Assembly: GCA_024640845.1 (NCBI GenBank)
Contig: JAHEEE010000039.1
Location: 1-36,123 of the forward strand
Length of the DNA: 36,123 nucleotides
Reading direction: 5' to 3'
Source: Myxococcales bacterium
GTDB lineage: Bacteria; Myxococcota_A; Polyangia; Polyangiales; Houyiibacteriaceae
The position numbers and the translations under genes are program-made. The notes beneath the pieces are model-generated. The model saw nothing but the letters and a program-made list of their open reading frames with translations. It searched no databases and was not told where the DNA came from. Positions 14,751-23,157 of the stretch are shown here, piece by piece; positions within the stretch are counted from its first letter, which is position 1; each line of letters begins with the position of its first letter.

Positions 14751-15167
14751 ATGTCCCCCTCCGCGCTCGCACTCGTCGGATACGTTGCATGGACCCTGCT
14801 TTTGGCGATCGGGATCATCGGCTATCGAACGGGGCTCTTCCTCACCAAGAAACACGCGGCAAACGGGTTCGACCCCGGCGGCTACGACGTTTCTGAGCTC
14901 TCCGGACGAATCTGCCGCGCGCACGCGAACTGCTATGAGAACCTCCCCATGTTTGCGGGCCTCGTGCTCCTCGCGATGGTGACTGGGAACGGCGCCATCA
15001 CGGATCCACTTGCTCGTTGGGTGCTGGTTGCCCGTGTCGCGCAGTCCACCGTGCATCTCATCTCCACCAGTGAGACGGCCGTCACGATTCGAGTCACGCT
15101 GTTCATGGTGCAGGTCGGCATCATGGTATTGTGGGTGTACCAGCTCGGTATGCTCGGCTTTCAGTGA
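14751..15167 (+). CDS. MAPEG-family membrane protein
   Basis: 138 residues with four hydrophobic segments (about 5-25, 60-80, 85-105 and 115-136). The segment RICRAHANCYENLPMF is the conserved MAPEG signature (R-x2-R-A-H-x-N-x3-E-N). MAPEG proteins are trimers that in eukaryotes conjugate glutathione or make eicosanoids; bacterial members are largely uncharacterised. The ATG is six bases after AGGAG. The open frame extends upstream to 14472 only as a shadow. Its TGA overlaps the convergent dnaE2 stop by seven bases (15161-15167). A glutathione link is possible since gshB and ggt lie 15 kb away, but that is weak. Confidence 0.87.
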   Translation: MSPSALALVGYVAWTLLLAIGIIGYRTGLFLTKKHAANGFDPGGYDVSELSGRICRAHANCYENLPMFAGLVLLAMVTGNGAITDPLARWVLVARVAQSTVHLISTSETAVTIRVTLFMVQVGIMVLWVYQLGMLGFQ

Positions 15168-18100
15168 AAATCACGTGAGCGGTGCGTTTGCTCTACAAGA
15201 GCGACGTCCGGCACCCATAGGGACTTGGCGATCAGATGGATGACGCCATCGGCCTTTTGGATCTCGCCCGTGACTCCGAGCAGCGCAGCGGTTTTGGCGA
15301 GCGCGGCGTGTTGATCGAACACGCGCTTCCAGATGACGACATTGACGAAGCCGGTTTCGTCTTCGAGTGTGAAAAAAGTGACGCCAGATGCGGTACCGGG
15401 GCGTTGCCTGCAAATCACCATACCGACGTATCGGAGCTCGTCGCCATGGGCGCGGCGCTGCACCGCGGTGGCCTCTGGGATGCCGCGAGCCCGCAGCGCG
15501 TGTCGAAGCACGCGCATCGGGTGACCGCGCGTGCTGTGATGACTCGTCCGATAATCCCAGATCACTTTGTCGTCGCTCGCGAGGGAGCTGAACGATATCT
15601 GGCTCGACGCCGGCTCTAGCGGCAACGAGTCCCGCGTGAATCGAGACAAGCTTCGGACCTGCCAAATCGCGTCTCGCCGATTGAGGCCGAAGCACTCGAA
15701 GGCGCCCGCTTCGGCGAGTGCATGAAGGGCCTTCTTGTTGAGCCGTGTCTGCCGCACGAAGCTCGGTAGATTCGGGTGCGGGGCTTCGGCGGCTTCGATT
15801 CGCTCGCGCTCGACGGCACCGAGGCCCTTCACATACCGAAGGCCCATTCTCACCCCGTAAAGCGAGCGCTTAGCGCTCGCCACGGGGCTTTGCCCCTTCT
15901 CGAGCTTGCAATCCCAGCTGCTTTTGTTGATGTCGATGGGGAGGACTTCGACCCCATGCCTTTTGGCGTCTTCGACCAGTGTCGCGGGCGTGTAAAACCC
16001 CATGGGTTGGGCGTTCAGAATCGCGCAGGCGAAAGCCTCGTGGTGGTGGCGGCGCAGCCATGCAGTGACGTAGGCGAGCAACGCAAACGAAGCAGCGTGA
16101 CTTTCGGGAAACCCATACTCGCCAAAGCCGCGAATCTGCGAGAACACGCGCTCCGCAAACTCTTCGGGGATGCCCTGTGCGATCATGCGCGGGACCATTC
16201 GAGACCGGTGCTTCTCGATACGCCCCGATCTTCGCCAAGCAGCCATGTCGCGTCGGAGTTGATCGGCTTCACCGGGCGTGTAACCGGCTGCTTCGACCGC
16301 CAACTTCATCACTTGTTCTTGAAAGATCGGCACGCCGAGCGTCTTCTTCAAGATCCGTTCGAGCTTTGGGTGTGGGTACACGACTTCTTCCTCGCCCTTT
16401 CGACGACGAAGATAGGGATGCACCATGTCGCCTTGAATCGGACCGGGACGAACGATCGCGACCTCGATCACCAAGTCGTAGAACGTTCGCGGGCGAAGGC
16501 GAGGAAGCATCGCCATCTGCGCCCGGCTTTCGATTTGGAACACCCCGACGGTGTCGCCTTTGGACACCATCTGGTAGGTGGCTTCGTCTTCCGCAGGCAC
16601 GGTTGCGATCTCGAACGCCAGCCCTTTGTGCTCGGCCAAGAGGTCGAACGCATGATGGATGCACGTGAGCGCCCCGAGACCCAAGAGGTCGACCTTGAAC
16701 AAGGCGAGGTTGTCGACGTCGTACTTGTCCCACTGGATGACGGTGCGGGCTTCCATGGTGGCGGGCTCGATGGGCACGATCTCGTCGACCGGTCGGTGGC
16801 CGAGTAAAAAGCCACCTGGGTGGATCGACAAATGTCTAGGAAACTCGAGCACTTGCGAGGCAAGCGACCAGAGGTGATGGGTGGCCGGGGAATCTTTGTC
16901 GAGGCCGGCTTCGCGCAAGAGCTCGGGGTTGAGCACATCGTCGCGATGCCGGAGCAAACGGGTGGCGGTTTCCAGATCGGTTCGTGACAAACCGAGCACT
17001 TTTCCGACGTCGCGCACCGCTGAACGGATGCGATAGCGAATGATGTTGGCGACCATTGCCGCGTGTCGGCGTCCGTACTTCGCGTAGACGTGTTGGATGA
17101 CTTCTTCGCGCCGGTCGTGCTCGATGTCGAGATCGATGTCAGGCGGCTCTGCGCGCTCGACGCTCAAGAATCGCTCGAACAAGAGGTCCATGCGCACGGG
17201 ATCGATTGCCGTGATGCCCAGACAAAAACACACGACACTGTTCGCGGCGCTTCCGCGTCCTTGGCATAGAATGTTGCTCTGCCTGCAGTACTGGACGATC
17301 TCGTGCATCGTCAGGAAGTAGCCGCCATAGTCGAGCTTGCGAATGATGTTGAGCTCACGTTCGATCTGCGAGCGGACATCGCTCGGAACCTTGCCGTGGT
17401 AGCGGGCACGCGCTCCATGGAACGTGAGCTCACGAAGCCAGCTCTCCTCGGACTTGCCCGATGGTAAGTGCTCTTCGGGGTATCGATACCGAATGTCATC
17501 GAGGTTGAATGCGCATTGATCGGCAATCTCGAGCGTGCGCCGAAGGCATGCGGGGTCGTCCCGAAAGAGATGCGCTGCTTCTTCGAACGACTTGAGATCG
17601 TGCTCGGCGTTCCCGCGGATGACAAAGCCAGCCTCCGAGAGCACTTTTCCCTTGCGAATACATGATAGAACGTCCTGAAGAGGGCGCCTCGATTTGTCGT
17701 GATAGAGCACCTCGTTGACACCGACCGAAGACACGCCGAGCTCGCGCGCGACTCCGCGCAGGCGGCGCTCTTTGGGCCTTTCGTAGTCGCTGAGGTGGCG
17801 AACGCACAGCGCGAAAAGCGATGAAGGTCCATGCGCGGCATGTAGCGCGCGCAAAGCCTCGGGTGTTTTGCAGAGGAACAGTACGTCTTCGATCTCACGA
17901 AGGTCTTCGAGCTTGATCAGGGAGATACCCTTTTCACAGCGTGAGTGACCGAGCGACAAGGCTCTACACAAGTTGGCGTAGCCGAGACGGGTCTTCGACA
18001 ACGCAATGACTCGATGATCGGCGCCTTCGACGTCGACGGTGAGCTGTGCACCGGTCACGAGCCGAATACCGAGCTCTTTGGCTCGCATGTGCGCCCGTAC

Positions 18101-18244
18101 CAAACCATACACACCGTCGCGATCGGTGATGGCAATCGCAGGTAAGCCGAACGCATGAGCGCGATCAACGAGCTCTTCGGGAAACGAGGCGCCTTCCAAA
18201 AAGCTGTGGTTGCTCTTGACCCACAACGGAACGTACGTGTTCAT
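15161..18244 (-). CDS. dnaE2: Error-prone DNA polymerase DnaE2 (ImuC)
   Basis: 1027 residues. N-terminal PHP domain (YVPLWVKSNHSFLEGASFPEELV...AITDRDGVYG), then the C-family polymerase core with PPDIDLDIEHDRREEVIQ, whose acidic residues D369, D371 and D373 include the catalytic pair. Other family blocks are GRGSAANSVVCFCLGIT, LSIHPGGFLLG, IVRPGPIQGDMVHPYLRRR and FPESHAASFALLAYVTAWLRRHH. An OB-fold follows near the C-terminus (YVGMVICRQRPGTASGVTFFTLEDETG). The length and the absence of the long C-terminal tau-binding part of DnaE1 mark it as DnaE2. It performs translesion synthesis and damage-induced mutagenesis together with ImuB. It starts directly after the imuB stop without a gap. Confidence 0.96.
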   Translation of the reverse strand: MNTYVPLWVKSNHSFLEGASFPEELVDRAHAFGLPAIAITDRDGVYGLVRAHMRAKELGIRLVTGAQLTVDVEGADHRVIALSKTRLGYANLCRALSLGHSRCEKGISLIKLEDLREIEDVLFLCKTPEALRALHAAHGPSSLFALCVRHLSDYERPKERRLRGVARELGVSSVGVNEVLYHDKSRRPLQDVLSCIRKGKVLSEAGFVIRGNAEHDLKSFEEAAHLFRDDPACLRRTLEIADQCAFNLDDIRYRYPEEHLPSGKSEESWLRELTFHGARARYHGKVPSDVRSQIERELNIIRKLDYGGYFLTMHEIVQYCRQSNILCQGRGSAANSVVCFCLGITAIDPVRMDLLFERFLSVERAEPPDIDLDIEHDRREEVIQHVYAKYGRRHAAMVANIIRYRIRSAVRDVGKVLGLSRTDLETATRLLRHRDDVLNPELLREAGLDKDSPATHHLWSLASQVLEFPRHLSIHPGGFLLGHRPVDEIVPIEPATMEARTVIQWDKYDVDNLALFKVDLLGLGALTCIHHAFDLLAEHKGLAFEIATVPAEDEATYQMVSKGDTVGVFQIESRAQMAMLPRLRPRTFYDLVIEVAIVRPGPIQGDMVHPYLRRRKGEEEVVYPHPKLERILKKTLGVPIFQEQVMKLAVEAAGYTPGEADQLRRDMAAWRRSGRIEKHRSRMVPRMIAQGIPEEFAERVFSQIRGFGEYGFPESHAASFALLAYVTAWLRRHHHEAFACAILNAQPMGFYTPATLVEDAKRHGVEVLPIDINKSSWDCKLEKGQSPVASAKRSLYGVRMGLRYVKGLGAVERERIEAAEAPHPNLPSFVRQTRLNKKALHALAEAGAFECFGLNRRDAIWQVRSLSRFTRDSLPLEPASSQISFSSLASDDKVIWDYRTSHHSTRGHPMRVLRHALRARGIPEATAVQRRAHGDELRYVGMVICRQRPGTASGVTFFTLEDETGFVNVVIWKRVFDQHAALAKTAALLGVTGEIQKADGVIHLIAKSLWVPDVALVEQTHRSRDFH

Positions 18245-19726
18245 TCAATCGAGCACGCCATGCAAGAACCAACGCTTCCGCGGCCGGTCGTAGAACAACC
18301 ACAACAAATCACCGTGATCGGTTTCGGCGTAGTAGTAGTCGCGTTCCACCAAACGCTTCCACCAACCTCCGCTGACACGATAGGGCCCGTACATGTGCTC
18401 GATGCTCTGATCGCGAGCGAGCGAAGGACCGGCTTCTGGCTCCATTGGGAGGCGGGCCGCCAAGGGCTTAGGGCGGCTGTAAACACGTCGAACCATTGAG
18501 GAAAGTGGAGGCACCCGGGCTTGCTCGCCGGTGCGTGCATGCTGAATGGGCTCCCATCGAAAGGAAGCCTCGGGCAAGTGTGCCTCTCGGACAGTGGCTT
18601 TGGTCACCGACTGCTCGCCGTAGGCTGCGCGAATCCGATCGAGTGCCCGATGTGCCGCGCTCATGTCCCGCCGAGGTTGATGACCGGGCAATGCTTCTTG
18701 CTCGGCGTGAGCGCGCACGGTGTTAGCGAGAAGCTCGACCTCTTCGACCGCGCCTTGCAACTTCGTTTCACCAAGCCGAAGACGAATGAGCTCGAGGATC
18801 AACATCAAGTCCAACGTCGGCGACGCTGGCTCGATGTGCTCTCGATGAATGGGCGCACGCTCGAGGTGAAGCGTGAGCTCGAGTGAATGCACGGCTTCTA
18901 CGCGAGCGCGCACTTGATGCAACAACGAATGAAGCGCGCCTTTGATCGCGAAGAGCAAACGAGTTTGATCTTCGTCCGGCGGATCGACTTGGAACGATAT
19001 GCGCGCTGGTTCATCAAAAGCATGGGGTTGAATTGGAAGTTGAAGATCTTCCGCGAACAAATCGTGAAGTGCCCTCGCCTCTTCGCCGAAACGACTATGA
19101 AGCTCACCCACGGGAACGATGAGAAAGTCGCCCAGCGTTTCGATGCCCAACGCCATCAAGCTTTCGCAGACCTCGCCGGACAAGCCAAGCTCGCGAAGAG
19201 GGGTTTGATTCGCCAGCTCGCGTTCCTGATCGGCGCTTCCGAGTACCGTCACACCGTCGCGAGTCATCGCGACGGCCGTCGCTCGATGGCGATGAAAGCC
19301 CACGGTCACCGAGCTCTTCCAATGACGAGCTCGAAGATAGCGGTGGACGCAGGTCGCCCAGGTGCGATACCCGCCGTAGATGCGACGTAACCCCTCGGGA
19401 TCAATGTGGAAAACACCTGCCTCGTTCGCTGGCTCGACCCGAGGAGAGAAGGTCTGAAGAGCGCTCCGAAGCTCTCGGGTGACCTCGGCTGCTTCTTCGG
19501 GTGACACGAGCGCGGTGTGTAGGTTCGGCAGCAGATCGCGTGCAACGCTTTGTCGCATCCCAATGCGGAGCCGGCTCTTTTTCGCCAGCGTGTTGAGTTG
19601 CGTGATCCGACCGCCCGGGCCTTCATCGTCGACGACGGCAATCGGTGCGCCCTGCCAATGTGGTTTGTCGCGCAGCACGATCTGCAACGGAAGCCGCGGT
19701 AACAAAACACAGCTCACCCGTTTCAT
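18245..19726 (-). CDS. imuB: ImuB, catalytically degenerate Y-family polymerase-like protein
   Basis: 493 residues from the ATG at 19726, which overlaps the imuA stop (ATGA). It opens VSCVLLPRLPLQIVLRDKPHWQGAPIAVVDD, the Y-family palm start, but the motif-I Asp that binds metal is replaced by Leu/Pro, as in other ImuB proteins. Later blocks are LNTLAKKSRLRIGMRQSVAR (finger region), FHIDPEGLRRIYG where the active enzymes have the DEA motif, a helix-hairpin region LRELGLSGEVCESLMALGIETLGDFL, and the little-finger-like DEPARISFQVDPPDED. ImuB bridges DnaE2 and the beta clamp. I could not point to an unambiguous QLPLW-type clamp-binding motif. The C-terminal part (SGGWW...YYYAETDHGDLLWLFYDR) is the typical ImuB/DUF6504-like ending. 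Confidence 0.92.
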   Translation of the reverse strand: MKRVSCVLLPRLPLQIVLRDKPHWQGAPIAVVDDEGPGGRITQLNTLAKKSRLRIGMRQSVARDLLPNLHTALVSPEEAAEVTRELRSALQTFSPRVEPANEAGVFHIDPEGLRRIYGGYRTWATCVHRYLRARHWKSSVTVGFHRHRATAVAMTRDGVTVLGSADQERELANQTPLRELGLSGEVCESLMALGIETLGDFLIVPVGELHSRFGEEARALHDLFAEDLQLPIQPHAFDEPARISFQVDPPDEDQTRLLFAIKGALHSLLHQVRARVEAVHSLELTLHLERAPIHREHIEPASPTLDLMLILELIRLRLGETKLQGAVEEVELLANTVRAHAEQEALPGHQPRRDMSAAHRALDRIRAAYGEQSVTKATVREAHLPEASFRWEPIQHARTGEQARVPPLSSMVRRVYSRPKPLAARLPMEPEAGPSLARDQSIEHMYGPYRVSGGWWKRLVERDYYYAETDHGDLLWLFYDRPRKRWFLHGVLD

Positions 19727-20355
19727 GATGGTCCTCGCAAACCTGCCGGCGCAATCGAAGAGCTCGTTGCAAGCTCGGCATCGAGGCCGATCTTGTCTTT
19801 GAGAACCTGCGTGTGAACTTCGAATCGATCTTCCTGAAGTGGGCCGCGCTGTGGTTCGACGCGCAAACCCACCAACGGACCTGAAGAAGGATCTTCGTAT
19901 GCGCTCGATGTGAGCAAGAGAATGCGACCTTCGTATTGGCGCAACAGGCCCTGAAGCCGCCCTTGCCAATTGATCGAAGAGCCGGGCGGCAAAGCGTCAG
20001 TGAGATCGATGACGGTCAACCCGAAGGCGCCCGAACGTGCAAGCCACTCGGCCGCGCGCACCAATCCAAACGGGCCCGCGTGACGAGGCACGTGAATCGC
20101 AACGAACGAATCGAGATCGACGCCGGCTGTTTCGAGGTCGGGAGGAAACAAGCTGCCGTCTTTCGGTTGCACCCAAGCGACGAGCTCTCCCTGTGCCTGT
20201 GCTTGGATCACACAGGAAACCGCCGTGGTCGTTCGCGCACATGCGTGTCGTCCAGAGACCTCGACCAACCGAGCTCGAGGCAACAACTCCGACAGAGGCA
20301 GGACCTTGGGCTGGACCCTCTGCTCTCCAATCTCGGTGACCGTCCCAAAAGCCAT
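19723..20355 (-). CDS. imuA: ImuA-like RecA-fold protein of the mutasome
   Basis: 210 residues from the ATG at 20355; the open frame reaches a TTG at 20406, but the promoter candidate lies within that stretch, so the later start is preferred. The sequence is of the ImuA/SulA-like type: a RecA-like core with strands VELVEVSG-like (RARLVEVSGRHACARTT), LVAWVQPKDGSLFPPDLETAGVD and LTVIDLTDALP. The Walker A position (residues about 35-43, GRHACARTT) lacks the GKT ending, so ATP binding is doubtful. ImuA is required with ImuB and DnaE2 for damage-induced mutagenesis; in mycobacteria a different partner (ImuA') fills this role. First gene of imuA-imuB-dnaE2, its stop overlapping the imuB start. The -10 box ends only ten bases from the ATG, so the transcript is probably leaderless or nearly so. 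Confidence 0.82.
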   Translation of the reverse strand: MAFGTVTEIGEQRVQPKVLPLSELLPRARLVEVSGRHACARTTTAVSCVIQAQAQGELVAWVQPKDGSLFPPDLETAGVDLDSFVAIHVPRHAGPFGLVRAAEWLARSGAFGLTVIDLTDALPPGSSINWQGRLQGLLRQYEGRILLLTSSAYEDPSSGPLVGLRVEPQRGPLQEDRFEVHTQVLKDKIGLDAELATSSSIAPAGLRGPS

Positions 20356-20365
20356 GGGACCACTC

Positions 20366-20393
20366 ACTATACTGAACAAATAACCAGTGGCAA
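20366..20393 (-). promoter_or_regulatory. Promoter of the imuA-imuB-dnaE2 operon
   Basis: On the minus strand TTGCCA (20393-20388), a 16-base spacer and TATAGT (20371-20366). It is the best promoter match I see in the window and lies just before the imuA ATG at 20355. The spacer is exactly occupied by a LexA-like palindrome. Confidence 0.65.
20370..20389. promoter_or_regulatory. LexA-like SOS box in the imuA promoter
   Basis: TACTGAACAAATAACCAGTG contains CTG-N10-CAG (20372-20387) with an A+T-rich centre, the layout of the gammaproteobacterial LexA box TACTG(TA)5CAGTA. On the minus strand it also ends in GTTCAG, a half-site that I recall from the described Myxococcus LexA box. It fills the spacer between -35 and -10, where bound LexA would block RNA polymerase. 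Binding is inferred; no lexA gene is in the window. Confidence 0.6.
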
Positions 20394-20438
20394 GAGCAGT
20401 CTGCAACTCTTGTCCAACATTATGGAATTACTATTAAT

Positions 20439-22223
20439 TCATGCGATTGTAAGCTTGCGTTTCGCCGAATCGTCTCCCGATATTCCCAAGGCAGCGGCGG
20501 CGGTGCGCGCTCGCCGTTCTGGCGACTCGCCGTCGTCGACGATCGCGAGCACGGCCTCTCGAGAAGGACCCACTAGGACGGCTTCTAGAACCTCGACGCT
20601 GGCAGCGCGTAGACGCGCGTTGTCGCTTCGTAAACCTCGCCACACCAACGTGAAATTTTCCTCCGGATGACGAAGCCCCATCAGCCAGAAAGCTCGCTCC
20701 AAGGTTGCCAGCTCTTTGTCGTACAGCGCGCCGCGCAACAGCTCTCGGTCAGAGGAGCTCTCCTCATCAGCGTCGACTGCAGCGCGCCACTGCAAGAGCT
20801 GGACGACGCGCTCTAAGCTCCAGCGAAGTTGCTCCTCGAGAAGATCTTCGTCGGCGATCGTCGAGAGAACCTCTTCATCTCGATCGTCATCGAGTGCGTC
20901 CAAAAGAGCATCGATCGAGTCACGGTCGAGCTCTTCGAGATCGAGCTCGGTGTCGATGAAGCCCTGACGAAGTCTCGTGCGGAACTGATCCACGTACTGG
21001 TGTCGTGTCGACAGAATCGCGGCAAGCCAAGCAGCCACCAGTAACAACAGCGCTAGGCCGAGGTCCTCGGTCGTGAGACCGAGCGCGACTGCACCGATGA
21101 TCAAGATCGAGCCCATCGCCTGCCCGACGCGGTGCCCAAACACCTCGATGATGCCCTTGGCGCGCTCGCGTTGGCCGCTGTCGAGGGGCAAGTAGAGCAC
21201 TTCGACCGAGCTCCGGTAGAGCGTATGGCGGAGGCTCCCGTCGACGGCCTTGAGGGCCACTGCGAATGGTAAAATCGGCCCGATCGCCAAGCCGGCGGCC
21301 CCGCCGAAGATGAGGATGGGCAGCAACGCGGAGCTCCGGTGAGCCCCGAACCCTCGGAGAAGCCAGCCCGCTCCGACGACCTGCACGACAAGCGCGACGC
21401 TGTTGAGTCCGAGATAAAAACGAGCGAAGAACGGGCCGAGCGCCTGCGGAGGAATGTTCTGCGCTACGGTGCTCTTGAAAATGAAGTCTATGATCGTGAG
21501 CGCAATCGTGCCGAGTGCCACCAGTCCGAGCACACGCGACAGATAGCTGTCCCGCAGGAGCCACCCGAGCGATGGCCCCCGCTCCGAATCAGAGGGGTGT
21601 CGCGTTTCTCCGACTCGCCACAGAAACGCCGAGCTTGCGGCCATGCCGAGGATCGCCGAGGCCATGAGCACCAGCCCGGCGGGGGATGTGAAGCGTAAGA
21701 ACCCCTCGGACAGCGCAGAGCCCAACATGGCGCCGGTGACGCCGCCAGCGGCGATGGCGGGAAAGATGCGTTTCGCTTGGGTCACGGTCACCGCGTCGTC
21801 GAGCAGCAACCAGAACTCGACCAGAACGACGGTGATCAACAGACCCGTCCACACGTAGAAACCGAACGGTGCCCACGCGCCGAGGTCGTCGAGCAGCGCC
21901 CAGAACCCGAGGGTGATCAACGAGCCGAAAACCAAGGATGCGGCCAGGAGCGTGCGCCGGTCGCGCACGTGGGGGAGCACCCGCTCGTGGACTTTGAGCT
22001 CCAGGATTGCGAGGAGCGCGATGGCTAGGTAGGCGCGGGGGAGGTCAGTCGCCGGTAGGCTTGTGAGAAAGAGCGTGTCGCGCGCGGTTTCCATGACGGA
22101 ATGCGCGGTCATGATCGCCATCAGGCCGACGAAGCCGACGATTAGGTTTCTGCGGTCTTCTCGGCGAAAGGCAAGGCGCATGGCTCGAACGGCACCGTAA
22201 CGCACAAGACGGCCCCGGGTCAT
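20439..22223 (-). CDS. Npt1/Npt2 (Tlc/ADP-ATP carrier-like) family transporter with C-terminal cytosolic domain
   Basis: 594 residues. Residues about 25-410 form some 11-12 hydrophobic helices, opening MTAHSVMETARDTLFLTSLPATDLPRAYL, which resembles the nucleotide exchange transporters of Chlamydia/Rickettsia and related MFS-like proteins. RSSVEVLYLPLDSGQRERAKGIIEVFGHRVGQAMGS is a further family-like segment. From about residue 411 the sequence becomes soluble and very acidic (DTELDLEELDRDSIDALLDALDDDRDEE) and then helical, with a final part (LRSDNARLRAASVEVLEAVLVGPSREAVLAIVDD) like HEAT repeats. Free-living bacteria with such fusions are known, but substrates are mostly not. An internal ATG at codon 15 (MRLAFRRED) is an alternative start. 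It follows the glycosylase gene by 32 bases. Confidence 0.72.
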   Translation of the reverse strand: MTRGRLVRYGAVRAMRLAFRREDRRNLIVGFVGLMAIMTAHSVMETARDTLFLTSLPATDLPRAYLAIALLAILELKVHERVLPHVRDRRTLLAASLVFGSLITLGFWALLDDLGAWAPFGFYVWTGLLITVVLVEFWLLLDDAVTVTQAKRIFPAIAAGGVTGAMLGSALSEGFLRFTSPAGLVLMASAILGMAASSAFLWRVGETRHPSDSERGPSLGWLLRDSYLSRVLGLVALGTIALTIIDFIFKSTVAQNIPPQALGPFFARFYLGLNSVALVVQVVGAGWLLRGFGAHRSSALLPILIFGGAAGLAIGPILPFAVALKAVDGSLRHTLYRSSVEVLYLPLDSGQRERAKGIIEVFGHRVGQAMGSILIIGAVALGLTTEDLGLALLLLVAAWLAAILSTRHQYVDQFRTRLRQGFIDTELDLEELDRDSIDALLDALDDDRDEEVLSTIADEDLLEEQLRWSLERVVQLLQWRAAVDADEESSSDRELLRGALYDKELATLERAFWLMGLRHPEENFTLVWRGLRSDNARLRAASVEVLEAVLVGPSREAVLAIVDDGESPERRARTAAAALGISGDDSAKRKLTIA

Positions 22224-22255
22224 ATCTCGTGCGGCCGAGCGGCCCCCACGATCCG

Positions 22256-23155
22256 CTATTTTCGGTCCATGGATTCGAGCTCCTCGAGGGAACGAGGCCA
22301 GTCGCCTTTGAGCAGACGCGACAAAGCCCGGTCGGCCAGGAGCTTGCCGCCGGTCTGGCAGGCAGCGCAGTAGTTCGTTTCGCGATCGGCGAAGACGATG
22401 CGTTGGATTGGGCTACCGCACACCGGACAAGGCTCACGGTGCTTGCCGTGTGCTGCCATCTCTGGTCGAAAGGCAGTCACCTTCTCCGGGAAGCGCTCGG
22501 CATGTTGTGCGATCAGTCGCTCCACCCACTCGGAAAGCACCTCACGCGTTGCGGCGTGAAGTCGTTTGAGCTGCTCGTCGGTCAGTCGCTGGGTCCAAAC
22601 GAGGGGCGAGAGCTTCGCCCGGTGCAGGATCTCGTCCGAATAGGCGTTCCCGATGCCGCTCAGAATGCGTGGATCCGTCAACGCACGTTTGACCGTGTGG
22701 TTGCGCTCGGTGATCGCTTTGCGAAACGCATCGTAGCTGGCCTCGAGTGGCTCGATCCCGCCCGGATCGTGCTCCCTGAGCGCCGCCCGTCCTCGACATA
22801 CGTGGAGCGACGCACGCTTCTTCTTGCTGGCCTCGGTCAGGAGCAGTGTGCCCTCATCGAAATCAAACGCAGCGAGTCCGAGCCGCGCCGGGATCTTGTC
22901 CTTCGGGGGCTTCCAACGCAGCCTTCCGGCGATCATCAGGTGAATGACCACGAAGAGATCATCTTCGAGCTCGAGGACGATCCGTTTTCCGAGTCGATTG
23001 ACCCCGGTCACCCGCTTGCCAGCGACGACCCCGATTGCGGGATCGACGCTGCGCAAGACGAAAGGCGACGTGATCCGAACGCCGACGAGCTCGCGACCGA
23101 CCACCCGCTGGCGAAGCGCATGGAGATAGAGCTGGACGTCGGGAAGCTCAGGCAT
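22256..23155 (-). CDS. Fpg/Nei family DNA glycosylase
   Basis: 299 residues from the ATG at 23155, two bases after the permease stop. Mature N-terminus PELPDVQLYLHAL gives the catalytic Pro (after Met removal) and Glu. RLGKRIVLEL supplies the beta-hairpin Lys, and HLMIAGRLRW supplies the void-filling Met. The helix-two-turn-helix is RILSGIGNAYSDEILHRAKLSP, and the C-terminal zinc finger is CPVCGSPIQRIVFADRETNYCAACQ (four Cys). These proteins excise oxidised bases (8-oxoguanine, formamidopyrimidines or oxidised pyrimidines) and cut the strand by beta/delta elimination. The Fpg segment DPRRFG is here KKKRASLHV, so it belongs to a divergent subfamily rather than classical MutM; substrate preference is uncertain. 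Confidence 0.88.
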   Translation of the reverse strand: MPELPDVQLYLHALRQRVVGRELVGVRITSPFVLRSVDPAIGVVAGKRVTGVNRLGKRIVLELEDDLFVVIHLMIAGRLRWKPPKDKIPARLGLAAFDFDEGTLLLTEASKKKRASLHVCRGRAALREHDPGGIEPLEASYDAFRKAITERNHTVKRALTDPRILSGIGNAYSDEILHRAKLSPLVWTQRLTDEQLKRLHAATREVLSEWVERLIAQHAERFPEKVTAFRPEMAAHGKHREPCPVCGSPIQRIVFADRETNYCAACQTGGKLLADRALSRLLKGDWPRSLEELESMDRK

Positions 23156-23157
23156 GA

